Source: Anaerolineae bacterium
GTDB taxonomy: Bacteria > Chloroflexota > Anaerolineae > Aggregatilineales > J027
Reading direction: 5' to 3'
NCBI GenBank assembly: GCA_021463865.1
Contig: JAJTXY010000025.1
Location: 1-56,472, forward strand
Length of the DNA: 56,472 nucleotides
In this document: positions 42,774 to 52,137 of the stretch, one piece after another
How the letters are laid out: the number at the start of each line of letters is the position of its first letter
How positions within the stretch are numbered: the stretch's first letter is position 1
The notes under the pieces: model-generated
Told to the model about the DNA's origin: nothing
Databases searched by the model: none
The model's input: the letters and a program-made list of their open reading frames with translations, nothing else
Position numbers and translations under genes: made by a program

Positions 42774-43547
42774 TCAAGCACTGGTTGTAGCAGCGACTGA
42801 TTGGTTAGCCTGTCTCGCTTTGCTGACAGCGGAAGCCAGAATTTCACGCAAGAAGAAGTAGATGGGCAGTGCAGGGCCAATGCTGATAAAGATCAAAAAG
42901 GGGACTTCATAGGTGTTATAGTCGTGTTCGGCCTCTTCGATGATTTCGGCTTTACGCTCAGGTCGCAGCCCTTTGTCCCATTGACGTTGGGTGTAACCAT
43001 AGGGAGCAGCGGGCTTTTCATTTTGGGTGAAGTTGTAGGCAAAAACGCCGAGTACCAATAAGGCGGCAATCACCGCAACCGCATGATGCCATAGCTCAAA
43101 CGGGGCAAGGTCTTTGCCGTTGGCGGCGCTTTGCGGGACGATATGACTCCACATAATGAAGCCGATGGTTGAGGCCAGCAGCAGCAAAAAGCCGTATTCA
43201 TAACCAATGATTTGCCACGGCTGGAATAGGCAGAAGATCCCGATCAAAATCCCGGCAATGACCGTGAGTTCAATAGGGCGATAGGTGCGATAGGGGATTT
43301 TGCCGTTGAACCGAATGGCGACGATGAAGATCAGCAGGATGTAAAGTAATATGATGCTGATAAAGACCGTCACAAACGGAATCGCCCGAACAAGTACGCT
43401 GTCCCGCGTATCTTCCGACAATAGTTCCTTACTGAGCGTCGGGAAAATGCGTCCAAACACATATACAATCACTGCCGATGTCCCCAGATACTTGACTGGG
43501 CCTTCAAATCTTGAAAAATATTTGAGAAGACTAATATATGTTCGCAT
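42774..43547 (-). CDS. Unknown membrane protein in the sugar transport operon
   Basis: The 257-aa protein has about six membrane helices: two around residues 20-75, two around 90-135, one at about 150-170 and one near 220-240. A hydrophilic segment (QNEKPAAPYGYTQRQWDKGLRPERKAE) lies before the last helix. No transporter or enzyme motif was recognised. It is encoded 10 nt after copy 3 of the isomerases and 60 nt before copy 2, inside the transport and catabolism block. It may be an accessory subunit of the ABC importer; it does not resemble the small DUF2160-type protein of glycerol transport operons. Confidence 0.7.
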   Translation of the reverse strand: MRTYISLLKYFSRFEGPVKYLGTSAVIVYVFGRIFPTLSKELLSEDTRDSVLVRAIPFVTVFISIILLYILLIFIVAIRFNGKIPYRTYRPIELTVIAGILIGIFCLFQPWQIIGYEYGFLLLLASTIGFIMWSHIVPQSAANGKDLAPFELWHHAVAVIAALLVLGVFAYNFTQNEKPAAPYGYTQRQWDKGLRPERKAEIIEEAEHDYNTYEVPFLIFISIGPALPIYFFLREILASAVSKARQANQSVAATTSA

Positions 43548-43557
43548 TGTTTAATCT

Positions 43558-44406
43558 CTACGCTAAAAGGTGCTTTAAGAAAGTAAGACCATTTTGGGCC
43601 AGTGCATCTTGACTTGGCTCAAAGGGACGCCAAATCGCCGCAGCACGGGCAATGGATTTGACCTTGTTGGTAAATGACTCAATCACGACCGGGCCGTCAT
43701 AGCCGATTTCACGCAGGGCCGTGCCGACTTCGCCCCATGTGACATTGCCAGAGCCGGGTGCACCGCGATCATTTTCGCAGGCATGGAAATGGGCCAGTCG
43801 TCTGCCTGTTTGACGAATCGCGTTGCCAAGTGATTTTTCCTCGATATTCATGTGGAAGGTGTCCAGCATAATTTGACAGGCCGGGCTGTCTACACGGTCA
43901 ACCACTTCAATCGCTTGGGTAGCGAGATTGATAAAGCTGGTCTCGAAACGATTGAGGGGTTCAATGCAGATCACCGCCCCTTTATCGTGGGCATAACTCG
44001 CCAACCCTTTTAATTGACTAACCAGCGTATCCACATCCTTCGCTCGTTCGGCCTCGGTTTGTTGCCAGACCCGTCCGACAGCAGAATAAATCGGGCCGAC
44101 GACATGGCTGCCCCCCAATGTGCCTACCGCGTCAATGCAGTGGCGGATATACTCCACGCCGTTTTTCTGAATAGCCGTGTCTGGATGGATGAGATCACGA
44201 TCTGGTCCCATTGCGGCACAAACACTGACCCCTAAGCCATTGTCGCGCACAATCTTAGCAGCAGCGGCATAGTCAAGGTCGGCTGTCCCCTCAATCGGGA
44301 TTTCAATCCAATCAAAACCCATTGCTTTAACTTTGGGGGCGAGTTGGGTGACTTCTTCGAGGTTGGTAGGGGAAACCCACACCCAGCAATTTACTCCGAA
44401 TTTCAT
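43558..44406 (-). CDS. Sugar phosphate isomerase/epimerase family protein, copy 3
   Basis: The 282-aa TIM barrel is close to the tagatose/psicose 3-epimerase type. Metal-site residues are in AVICIEPLNRFETSFINL (Glu), QIMLDTFHMNIEEKSLG (Asp, His), AHFHACENDRGAPGSGN (His) and VVIESFT (Glu). EPLNRFET and DTFHMNIEE are the hallmark segments of the 3-epimerases. It follows the two ABC ATPase genes by 15 nt. It is more similar to copy 1 than to copy 2. Confidence 0.88.
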   Translation of the reverse strand: MKFGVNCWVWVSPTNLEEVTQLAPKVKAMGFDWIEIPIEGTADLDYAAAAKIVRDNGLGVSVCAAMGPDRDLIHPDTAIQKNGVEYIRHCIDAVGTLGGSHVVGPIYSAVGRVWQQTEAERAKDVDTLVSQLKGLASYAHDKGAVICIEPLNRFETSFINLATQAIEVVDRVDSPACQIMLDTFHMNIEEKSLGNAIRQTGRRLAHFHACENDRGAPGSGNVTWGEVGTALREIGYDGPVVIESFTNKVKSIARAAAIWRPFEPSQDALAQNGLTFLKHLLA

Positions 44407-44421
44407 TGTGTTTTCTCCCTT

Positions 44422-45492
44422 CTAGGCCGAGGCAACTACAATGCGATTGCCTGTCGGATGGAAGTAATGCAACCGTTCACGCACAATATCGAATCGTATC
44501 TCATCCCCGACACCTATTGGTGTAATGCCGGGAACGAGGCTGGTGAGGATATTTTCACCGGAGCGAATATGGACAATCGTCTCGACGCCGAGCGGTTCTG
44601 TTAACGCGACCTTGCCGGAAAATTCGCCGCTGTTGGTGGGTCGGACATCTTCAGGACGCACCCCTAACAAGAAGTCGGCTGGAAGATCAATCCCCGTCAG
44701 CGGGGGCAGGCGCACACTGCTGTCTTTGACAAAAATGCGTCCATCTTGGCGACTGGCCTGCATCAAATTGATGCGTGGTGTGCCGACCAATGTGGCGACA
44801 AACGTCGTGGCGGGGGCATCATAGATTTCGTGCGGCGTCCCCACCTGAAGGATATGGCCCTCATCTAAGACAGCGATGCGTTGGGCCATCGTCAGGGCTT
44901 CAATCTGGTTATGGGTCACGAATACAGTGGTGCTGCCCTGAGTTTTTTGCAGATGTACCAATTCAATCCGCAGGGCCTCGCGCAGTTTGGCATCAAGGTT
45001 GGATAGGGGTTCGTCCATCAGATAGACACGCGGCTCACGTACAATGGCCCTTCCAATGGAGACACGCTGCATTTCGCCGCCGGAAAGTTTGGCGGTTTTG
45101 CGTTCCAACAGATGGGTAATCCGCAGTGTTTCCGCCGCCGTTTTGACCCTTCGCTCAATTTCACCTTTGGGCAGTTTTCGGAGGGGTGAACGCAGTGGAA
45201 ATGCGAGATTGTCAAACACGCTCATATTGGGATAGAGCGAATACTGCTGGAACACAAAGGCCACATCCCGTTCGGCGGGAACCGCCCCCGTCATTGAATT
45301 ACCATCAAAGAGGACATCCCCAGTATCTTGTTTTTCGAGGCCCGCAATCACGCGCAGACTGGTGGTCTTGCCCGCACCCGTCGGCCCCAACAAGACAAAA
45401 AACTCTTGGTCTTGGATGGTCAGGGACAAATCATTGAGGGCGGTTTTTTCGCCAAAGCGTTTGGTAATGTTTTGAAGGGTGATACTGCTCAT
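44422..45492 (-). CDS. Sugar ABC transporter ATP-binding protein (UgpC/MalK type), ATPase 2
   Basis: The 356-aa protein has Walker A GPTGAGKTT, signature LSGGEMQRVSIGRA, Walker B RVYLMDEPLSNLD, and a C-terminal TOBE/OB regulatory domain (LLGVRPEDV). It powers carbohydrate uptake. Its ATG overlaps the stop of the first ATPase gene (ATGA), so the two ATPases are made together and probably form a heterodimer. Confidence 0.92.
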   Translation of the reverse strand: MSSITLQNITKRFGEKTALNDLSLTIQDQEFFVLLGPTGAGKTTSLRVIAGLEKQDTGDVLFDGNSMTGAVPAERDVAFVFQQYSLYPNMSVFDNLAFPLRSPLRKLPKGEIERRVKTAAETLRITHLLERKTAKLSGGEMQRVSIGRAIVREPRVYLMDEPLSNLDAKLREALRIELVHLQKTQGSTTVFVTHNQIEALTMAQRIAVLDEGHILQVGTPHEIYDAPATTFVATLVGTPRINLMQASRQDGRIFVKDSSVRLPPLTGIDLPADFLLGVRPEDVRPTNSGEFSGKVALTEPLGVETIVHIRSGENILTSLVPGITPIGVGDEIRFDIVRERLHYFHPTGNRIVVASA

Positions 45493-46583
45493 GGGTTGCC
45501 CCCTTTGTGGATAGCCGCCTCGGTCTTGGGGTCAAAAAATCGCACCATCGCGGGGTCGAGGTCAAAACGGGCGGGTGTGCCAATGGGATAATTCGTGCCC
45601 CGTCCGGCGCGGACATCCACAATCGTGTCACGGTCTAACTCTAGATGCAGCATGGTATAACTGCCGTGCAGATCGGTGGTATAGACGGTGGTGGCGATAG
45701 GGCCACTCGCACTGATATGGGCCGCTTCGGGACGGAAACCTAGAATAATATCTCCATCCCGACCAATGGCTTCATGAATGGCAGTGTGCCAATCGGCAGG
45801 CACGGTATAACGATTATCACCGGGCAGGGCAACCTTGCCATCGGCGTAATGCCCCTGAATCAAGTTCATGCCGGGGCTGCCAATAAATTTGGCGACAAAT
45901 AGATTGGCGGGGTCGTGATAAACCTCGGCAGGGGTGCCATTTTGCTGGACGACGGCTGCCGACATTACAACCACACGATCCCCCATCGCCATCGCTTCAA
46001 TCTGGTCATGGGTGACGTAGACGGTGGTGGCATTTTGTTCAATGTGCAGGCGCTTGATTTCGGCCCGCATGGCTTCACGGAATTCCGCATCCAGCGCCCC
46101 TAACGGTTCGTCCATCAAGAAGGCCGCCGGACGACGCACCAGTGCTCGTGCCAAAGCAACCCGTTGTTGATCACCGCCGCTTAAACCGCCGGGACGTGCG
46201 TTCATGAGATGCTCAATCCGCAGCATTTTGGCAACTTCTTCAACCCGCTTGCGGATACTGTCGCGTGGCTCGCCCTGTGCCTGAAGTGGAAAGGCAATAT
46301 TCTCACGGGCCGTCATATGGGAATAGAGTGCAAAAAATTGGAATACGAAGGCAATGTCACGGTCACTGGGGTGCAACCATGTGACATCTTTGCCATCAAA
46401 TAAGATTTGCCCATCGGTCACAGCTTCGAGGCCAGAAATCATCCGTAGGGTGGTGGTTTTGCCACAGCCAGAAGGCCCTAGCAGCACCACAAATTCGCCG
46501 CTGTGGATGGTCATATTCATCGGCTTGACCGCGTAGCTGCTGCCGAATTTTTTCTCGACGTTGATTAATTCAATCGTTGCCAT
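45489..46583 (-). CDS. Sugar ABC transporter ATP-binding protein, ATPase 1
   Basis: The 364-aa protein has Walker A GPSGCGKTT, signature LSGGDQQRVALARAL, Walker B AFLMDEPLGALD and a C-terminal TOBE domain (ILGFRPEAAH). The start MATIELINVEKKFG at 46583 is chosen; an upstream extension overlaps the spacer to the permease gene. Many sugar importers share one MalK-like ATPase, so two in tandem is a notable feature, as in the glycerol importer GlpS/GlpT. Confidence 0.92.
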   Translation of the reverse strand: MATIELINVEKKFGSSYAVKPMNMTIHSGEFVVLLGPSGCGKTTTLRMISGLEAVTDGQILFDGKDVTWLHPSDRDIAFVFQFFALYSHMTARENIAFPLQAQGEPRDSIRKRVEEVAKMLRIEHLMNARPGGLSGGDQQRVALARALVRRPAAFLMDEPLGALDAEFREAMRAEIKRLHIEQNATTVYVTHDQIEAMAMGDRVVVMSAAVVQQNGTPAEVYHDPANLFVAKFIGSPGMNLIQGHYADGKVALPGDNRYTVPADWHTAIHEAIGRDGDIILGFRPEAAHISASGPIATTVYTTDLHGSYTMLHLELDRDTIVDVRAGRGTNYPIGTPARFDLDPAMVRFFDPKTEAAIHKGGNP

Positions 46584-46599
46584 CGGTACTCTAAACCGC

Positions 46600-47598
46600 C
46601 TATCCTTTACGAATCGCCCCAAACGTCACCCCACGAAGGAGATGCTTGCGGAGGGCGAAGGTTACGATCACGACTGGCATTAGGAAAACCAACGATGCGG
46701 CGGCAATCGTTTCCCACTCAATACGACCCACGCCTTGAATTGAAGGAATGCTAGGCGGCGCGGTGCGGGTGGCATCGCTGGTGAGCATGGCAGCAAAGGC
46801 ATATTCGTTCCATGCAAAGATAAAACAGAACACGGTGGTCGCGGCGATGCCTGTCACGGCTTGGGGCAGCACCACCTTACGGAATGCCTGTAATCGGGTA
46901 TAGCCATCCACCAACGCGGCCTCTTCATATTCTTTGGGAATTTCATCAATGAAGCCCTTCAACAACCACACCGAAAACGACAGATTGAAGGTGGTGTAGA
47001 GCAAAATCAACCCAAAATAGGTGTTATCGAGGCCAAGCTCACGGTACATCAAGAAAATCGGAATGGTCACAGCGACGGGTGGCAGCATACGGGTACTCAG
47101 GATGAAAAATAACAAGTCACCTTCACCGGGAATTTTGAAGCGGCTAAAGGCATAGGCCGACAGCACACCAAACAGCACCGAGAAAATGGTCGAAGTTCCT
47201 GCAATGATAAATGAATTGCGTAGCTGCTTGGGGAAGTCTCCAACGCGGGTGATTTTTTGACCTCGTTCGGCGACCTTTTCTTCATACCACTTCAAATCAT
47301 CACGAGCACGAAATTCATCCGCCTCTTGGCGCGTAGGGAACTGCACCCGCTCAGTCACCAAGAAGATGAAACTTTCAATGGAAGGCTCAAAAATGATCTT
47401 GGGGGGCACAGCCACCACATCGCTGGGTGATTTTAAGGAAGTCATGACCATCCAAACGACTGGCAGAAGAATAAGCACCGTCAAAATGACCACCACCAAA
47501 GCACGGATGGCGCGGGTCACTTTTGGCCGCAGCCCAACCTTATCTACGCGGGTCGAAATTGTGACAGGCGCATTTGGGGCAGAAGCACGGGTTGCCAT
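46600..47598 (-). CDS. Carbohydrate ABC transporter permease, MalG type
   Basis: The 332-aa protein has six main membrane helices and the EAA loop (EIPKEYEEAALVDGYTRLQAFRKVVLP) that contacts the ATPase. Helix 1 is followed by an enlarged extracytoplasmic loop of about 70 residues (about 65-135: LVTERVQFPTRQEADEFRA and DDLKWYEEKVAERG), which is longer than in typical MalG. It lies 3 nt after the partner permease gene. Confidence 0.92.
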   Translation of the reverse strand: MATRASAPNAPVTISTRVDKVGLRPKVTRAIRALVVVILTVLILLPVVWMVMTSLKSPSDVVAVPPKIIFEPSIESFIFLVTERVQFPTRQEADEFRARDDLKWYEEKVAERGQKITRVGDFPKQLRNSFIIAGTSTIFSVLFGVLSAYAFSRFKIPGEGDLLFFILSTRMLPPVAVTIPIFLMYRELGLDNTYFGLILLYTTFNLSFSVWLLKGFIDEIPKEYEEAALVDGYTRLQAFRKVVLPQAVTGIAATTVFCFIFAWNEYAFAAMLTSDATRTAPPSIPSIQGVGRIEWETIAAASLVFLMPVVIVTFALRKHLLRGVTFGAIRKG

Positions 47599-47601
47599 TG
47601 G

Positions 47602-48534
47602 TTAGCCCTCCCGTACCTTGTTTAATGCGCGAATATAGAGATTGCTGATGGCAATAATGATGACCAACACCACATAGGCCATCGCGCTTGAGAGGCCCGT
47701 TTGTGCCTGCGGAGGCATTGCCAAGCGGAACAATTTCACCGATACCGTTTCGGTCACATTAACTGCTTGTGTGCCTTGTAAGAGGCTTGGGCCGCCGCCA
47801 GTTAAGCCCATCACAAGGTCAAATTGTTTAAATGCTTCGATGGTACGGAATAGCACGGCAATCAACAGTAGTGGCATGACTTGGGGCAGTGTAATGCGGC
47901 GGAATTGGAACCACGCACTGGCCCGATCAATCGCGGCAGCCTCATACAAATAATCCGGAATTGCGCTGAGGCCAGCAAGGGACAGCAGCATCACAAAGGG
48001 ACTCCACATCCACACATCCACAATCACCACCGCCCACAATGCCAGATCAGGATCACCTAACCATTCGGGCGCAGTGTTAGGGTCGGAGTAACCCAAGAAC
48101 TGATCGAAAATCCCAAAAGAGGGGTTAAATATATTCTTCCAAAACGCTCCTACGACTGCGGGAGAAAGCATCATGGGAACCAAAATTAGGGTTGTTAATA
48201 AACCGCTGCCCTTGAATTTTTCTTTGAGCAACATGGCAAGGCCGAATCCAACAATCATTTGTAAGGAGACAGAAATGAGGGCATAACGGCCTGTGACCGC
48301 AAAATTGTGCCAATATAAGTTGTCAGACAGCACTTTTTTGTAATTATCGAGTCCAACCCATTCGGGTGGTGTAGGGTTAATGGCGGAATATTCAGTAAAA
48401 CTTAAATAGAGACTGTAGATAAGCGGAAAAACATTCATTAAAATCAACAATACGACTGTTGGGATGATAAACATCTGAATCAGTCTTTTGTCCCCTAAGT
48501 GTCGTCGTCTGGTGGGTTGGCTGTAACTTGACAT
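47602..48534 (-). CDS. Carbohydrate ABC transporter permease, MalF type
   Basis: The 310-aa protein has six membrane helices and the EAA motif (DYLYEAAAIDRASAWFQFRRITLPQVMPLL). The ATG at 48534 has AAAGGA about 6 nt upstream; the TTG two codons earlier is less likely. It is the partner of the MalG-type permease. It is separated from the binding-protein gene by 144 nt holding a strong hairpin. Confidence 0.93.
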   Translation of the reverse strand: MSSYSQPTRRRHLGDKRLIQMFIIPTVVLLILMNVFPLIYSLYLSFTEYSAINPTPPEWVGLDNYKKVLSDNLYWHNFAVTGRYALISVSLQMIVGFGLAMLLKEKFKGSGLLTTLILVPMMLSPAVVGAFWKNIFNPSFGIFDQFLGYSDPNTAPEWLGDPDLALWAVVIVDVWMWSPFVMLLSLAGLSAIPDYLYEAAAIDRASAWFQFRRITLPQVMPLLLIAVLFRTIEAFKQFDLVMGLTGGGPSLLQGTQAVNVTETVSVKLFRLAMPPQAQTGLSSAMAYVVLVIIIAISNLYIRALNKVREG

Positions 48535-48632
48535 GAGCAATCCTTTTAACGACCTGATATGGTTATGCTGCGAATACGCATCCGCCTGAACCTCACCAAC
48601 TCGGCTAGATTACAGGCATGGCAGTTCTCATC

Positions 48633-48657
48633 AGAGGTGAGTCAATGACCCACCCCT
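48633..48657 (-). repeat. Stem-loop between the binding-protein and permease genes
   Basis: AGGGGTGGGTC and GACTCACCTCT form an 11-bp stem (two G-T pairs) with a 3-nt loop on the minus strand, 21 nt after the binding-protein stop. No T run follows. Such hairpins commonly protect the upstream mRNA and allow excess binding protein over permease; this is the likely role. The rest of the 144-nt gap shows no promoter. Confidence 0.65.
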
Positions 48658-48678
48658 GAAAAGCGGAACGACGGTTTA

Positions 48679-50028
48679 CTACTCGGAGATAACACCCTCA
48701 GCGATGAGGATTTCATCCATCTCAAAGGCCATCCCGTCTAACGCTTCTTGGGCCGTGCCTTCACCCCCAACCACATAGGCATGGAGATAGCGTTGAGCGG
48801 GTTCGAGCAGCAACCCAAATTGCGGGATATTCCAGAAGTCCTTCACGAACGTCATCGTTTGAGCAAACGCAGCGTTGTAGGGGGTCTGGGTCAGGAATGC
48901 TTCGGATTCGAGCACTTCGATATTGCAGGTGTACCCACCGACAGCGGCCCAACGCGCCTGTACTTCAGGGGCGGCGAACCACTTAATGAAGTCCAACGAG
49001 GCCTGCTTGCGTTCGTCACTGATATAACTATTGACGCTGATTCCTTGACCGCCGAGCGCGGCAAAACGCTCACCCGTCGGGCCAGCGGGCATTGCGAAGT
49101 AGCCAGTCGAATCTCGATAGGGGTTAATATCGGGGTTGTCAAGTGATGGGAAGAACGCGAAGTAATTCATAATCATCGCGGCCTGCCCATTGATGAATAC
49201 GTTATTCATTTCGGCGAAGAAAGCATTGTCGGTGCCGGGTGGGGCATAATCGTAAAGCTCACCGTAGAGTTCGAGGGCGGCTACGGCTTCGGGTGAATTG
49301 ATTACGCCCAAGACATTGTTGTCGGCATCTTTCCAGTCCGCACCATAGCTGAACATGATGTTTTCAAAACCCATCGTGATGGCGTCATAGTCCACCTGCG
49401 TATAAATGCCAACTCCGTACAGGCCGTCATCGGGACGGGTAAAGAATTTGGCGATATCGCGCAGTTGTTCCCATGTTTCGGGAATAGCCAGCGGATAACC
49501 GTATTCAGCTTCGAAAGCGGCCATGTTGTCGGGGTCTTCAAACAAGTCTTTGCGATATGCCCAACCATTGGCATCACCTTCGGTTGGGTAGGCATAGTAA
49601 GTGCCAGAGCCTTGCGGATACTCCCCGTAATATTGCAGGGTGGCAGGAGTCACAGTTTCGGTAATGCCATTGTCATTAAGGAATGCGGTGAGGTCAACAT
49701 AGTGGCCTGCTTCAACTGCCTGCCCTACCCATTGGCTGTCACCCACGACCATATCGAAGGAGTCACCTTGCACGGCCCACTCTGCTCCTACTTTGTTGTA
49801 ATAGCTGGCCCAAGGCTCCTGCACGACGGTGACTTTGATACCCGTTTCGGCTTCATATTCGTTGCCGATTTGTTGCAGATAGTTGGCGGGGTCCCACTCG
49901 GCCCACCAAATCGTTAGTTCACTAACACCTTGCGCTTGGACAGGACGGGGGGTAGCAGCAAAATTGCTGGTGAAGGCAATGCTGAGTAGTGCAATCAGCA
50001 CCAATACTGAGAAGGTTTTCTTTAACAT
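48679..50028 (-). CDS. Extracellular sugar-binding protein (family 1) of the ABC transporter
   Basis: The 449-aa protein has a signal sequence (SVLVLIALLSIAFTSNFAATPRPVQAQ) and the family 1 solute-binding start ELTIWWAEWDPANYLQQIGNEYEAETGIKVTVV. QGDSFDMVVGDSQWVGQAVEAGHYVDL and AMIMNYFAFFPS are typical binding-lobe elements. There is no lipobox cysteine, so it is either released or held by an uncleaved signal. ATG 50028 has GGGAG 8-9 nt upstream; the longer frame runs into the gap. The ligand is not predictable from sequence, but many aromatic residues (WW, WY) suit a carbohydrate. Confidence 0.93.
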   Translation of the reverse strand: MLKKTFSVLVLIALLSIAFTSNFAATPRPVQAQGVSELTIWWAEWDPANYLQQIGNEYEAETGIKVTVVQEPWASYYNKVGAEWAVQGDSFDMVVGDSQWVGQAVEAGHYVDLTAFLNDNGITETVTPATLQYYGEYPQGSGTYYAYPTEGDANGWAYRKDLFEDPDNMAAFEAEYGYPLAIPETWEQLRDIAKFFTRPDDGLYGVGIYTQVDYDAITMGFENIMFSYGADWKDADNNVLGVINSPEAVAALELYGELYDYAPPGTDNAFFAEMNNVFINGQAAMIMNYFAFFPSLDNPDINPYRDSTGYFAMPAGPTGERFAALGGQGISVNSYISDERKQASLDFIKWFAAPEVQARWAAVGGYTCNIEVLESEAFLTQTPYNAAFAQTMTFVKDFWNIPQFGLLLEPAQRYLHAYVVGGEGTAQEALDGMAFEMDEILIAEGVISE

Positions 50029-50117
50029 ATTTTTTCTCCCAAACTCGCTTCTACTCTGCTTTTTGTAGTGATAGTTTTGTGAACAGGTATTGCTCGATAT
50101 TGGCCTCCTTCTTCGAC

Positions 50118-51461
50118 TCAACCGGATGTTTTCCAAGGGTGGGTACTCTGCCCCACTGAAGATTTCAAAAACGGAGGAAGTGCTTGACCTTCATAAGTAA
50201 AGATATGGTCAAGGGCCAGCATAATCGCGCCAACAATGCCCGCGTCTGACCCCATCGGTGAAGTATCAATCCGTAGGTAGCGGGTTGAAAGGGCTAGTGA
50301 GCGATGCAACACACCGCGCCGAATCGAAGCCAAAAATTGTGGCCCAATGCGGCTGACCCCGCCTCCAATAAGGATTAGGCTGGGGTTGAAAAAATTGACG
50401 AGGCTTGCTAGGACTTCACCGATCATCCGTCCACTTTCGCGGATAATTTCGTTCGCAACTGGGTCGCCTTGTGAGCCTGCCATGCTGACATCTTCGGCGG
50501 TTAAAATTCCATTTTGGGCTTCAAGGTGGCGTGCAAGGATGGCGCTTTTTTGATCGCGCACGGCTAAGATGGCACGCGCCGCTATCGCCGGGCCCGCCGC
50601 CATTGCCTCTAGACAGCCGATATTGCCACAGTGACAGGTCGGGCCGTTTTGGTCAACACAGATATGCCCGATGTCCCCAGCACACCCATCCGCGCCGCGA
50701 TAAATTGCGCCGTTACAAACAATGCCACACCCAATCCCTGTGCCGACTTTGATGAATAAGAAATTGCGTTCATGCGTGCCGGCTCCTGCCCGTAATTCAC
50801 CAAGCGCCATAACATTGACATCGTTATCTACAATAATTAGAGCACCGGGAAAGGTTTTGTGGATAAAGTCGCTGATGGGATAGGCTTCCCAGCCCGGCAT
50901 AATGGGTGGTGCAATCAACAAACCCGTCGAAAACTCGACTGGGCCGGGCACGCCAATACCAAAAGCACAGATTTTGTCTAATGGGATGTGGTGACGCTCA
51001 ATTTGCTCTAACACCAGTTTGCAAATGATGCCTAGCACCATGTCTGGGCCGTCGCGTACATCAACGACCACGTATTGGCGATCTATCACCCGGCCCTCAA
51101 AATTGGCGAGGGCTATATCAAGGCTGGTTGCGCCGAGGTCAACTCCTACCACGTAACCAAAATCGGCATTAAAACTGAGGACTCGTGGTCGGCGACCTCC
51201 ACTGGATTTGCCATCACCAATTTCGTGAAGAATGCCAAGTTCAATTAGACTGCCAACAACCGAGGTAATTTGGGAACGCGAACAGCCAATACTATCCGCC
51301 AGTTCAGTACGAGAGAGGGTACCAACTTGACGAATGATTTCAACGGCTTTGGTTTGTGGCACAGAAAGTTTTAGGGGTAAGGTGCCATAAACCTGCTGCT
51401 GATCATTTAGAGCAGAGGGGACAGATAGGTTTTTCAAAGAAAAATAAGTTCCCAAACACAA
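50118..51461 (-). CDS. ROK-family transcriptional regulator of the transport operon
   Basis: The protein (about 440 aa) has a winged HTH ([24 protein letters not shown]). The ROK domain follows with [30 protein letters not shown] and the zinc motif [21 protein letters not shown]. No ATG is available near the N-terminus. TTG at 51461 or a later TTG (codon 9) are possible starts, neither with a good ribosome site, so the N-terminus is uncertain. It is the first gene of the transport block, with its own promoter and a palindrome at the -35 region that suggests autoregulation. Confidence 0.88.
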   Translation of the reverse strand: MCLGTYFSLKNLSVPSALNDQQQVYGTLPLKLSVPQTKAVEIIRQVGTLSRTELADSIGCSRSQITSVVGSLIELGILHEIGDGKSSGGRRPRVLSFNADFGYVVGVDLGATSLDIALANFEGRVIDRQYVVVDVRDGPDMVLGIICKLVLEQIERHHIPLDKICAFGIGVPGPVEFSTGLLIAPPIMPGWEAYPISDFIHKTFPGALIIVDNDVNVMALGELRAGAGTHERNFLFIKVGTGIGCGIVCNGAIYRGADGCAGDIGHICVDQNGPTCHCGNIGCLEAMAAGPAIAARAILAVRDQKSAILARHLEAQNGILTAEDVSMAGSQGDPVANEIIRESGRMIGEVLASLVNFFNPSLILIGGGVSRIGPQFLASIRRGVLHRSLALSTRYLRIDTSPMGSDAGIVGAIMLALDHIFTYEGQALPPFLKSSVGQSTHPWKTSG

Positions 51462-51514
51462 AAATAAAAACTCTAGCTCGTGATATACCTGTCAATGTAC
51501 ATCTTATACAAATA

Positions 51515-51544
51515 ATCATATCATCGTTAGTTGCTTTATGCAAC
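51515..51544 (-). promoter_or_regulatory. Promoter and palindromic operator of the ROK regulator gene
   Basis: TTGCAT (51538-51543) and TATGAT (51515-51520) are 17 nt apart on the minus strand, a good sigma-70-type promoter. The palindrome GTTGC-N5-GCAAC (51530-51544) overlaps the -35 box, as expected for an operator. The start would lie near 51508. Confidence 0.65.
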
Positions 51545-51638
51545 AAAAAAGATGAGAAAATTTTGGCATAACTTATTTCATTTTTTAAAGTAAGTAGTGA
51601 AAAAAGTGACCATAACTAATGTTTTTTAAGAAAATAAT

Positions 51639-51664
51639 AAGGACGGGCCAGTGCTCGTCCTTTT
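51639..51664 (-). terminator. Terminator of the cupin gene
   Basis: AAGGACG and CGTCCTT plus an inner GC/GC pair form a stem with a 4-nt loop, about 26 nt after the cupin stop on the minus strand. ATTATTTTC follows. The 120 nt between here and the ROK promoter are AT-rich and hold no gene. Confidence 0.7.
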
Positions 51665-51689
51665 CCTGCTTTACTTTTTTTAGGAAAAA

Positions 51690-52100
51690 TTATTTGTTTT
51701 TGGCAGGGGTAATTTTAACAGCTGGGTCTTGGCGCAAGGCTTGCTCGGAACCAGCGGGGGCATAGACCACAATTAATTCAATCGGTTGCTCGGCACGATT
51801 GATGGTGGAATGAAAGACCCCTTTGGGAATCCAGATGCAGTCGCCGGGTTTGATGCGAACCGGGGGTTGATCGTCCAACATTTGATCGGCCTCGCCCGAT
51901 ACTACATAGATAATTTCGTCCGCCAGCGGGTGGTTATGGCGGACATGTCCCTGCCCCGGTTGTAACAAGACGCGCCCGAAGCTAAAACTCGTCGCTCCGG
52001 TGACTCGTTCTTCACTCAGCATATGGATAATGCCCCAGTCAAATTGCAGCGTATCCACATCATCGGGGGTAGTAATCGCACAACTTCCAATGCGTTTCAT
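51690..52100 (-). CDS. Cupin-domain protein
   Basis: The 136-aa single-domain cupin has motif 1 PGQGHVRHNHPLADEIIYVVSGEA (two His and Glu for metal) and motif 2 PGDCIWIPKGVFHSTIN. Cupins of this size include sugar isomerases, oxalate or quercetin-type oxygenases and ligand sensors. It lies upstream of the ROK regulator but has its own terminator, so it is not clearly part of the sugar operon. The function cannot be assigned. Confidence 0.82.
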   Translation of the reverse strand: MKRIGSCAITTPDDVDTLQFDWGIIHMLSEERVTGATSFSFGRVLLQPGQGHVRHNHPLADEIIYVVSGEADQMLDDQPPVRIKPGDCIWIPKGVFHSTINRAEQPIELIVVYAPAGSEQALRQDPAVKITPAKNK

Positions 52101-52137
52101 GAGCGTTTATTTTTGACCTCATATCTAATTTTCTAGC

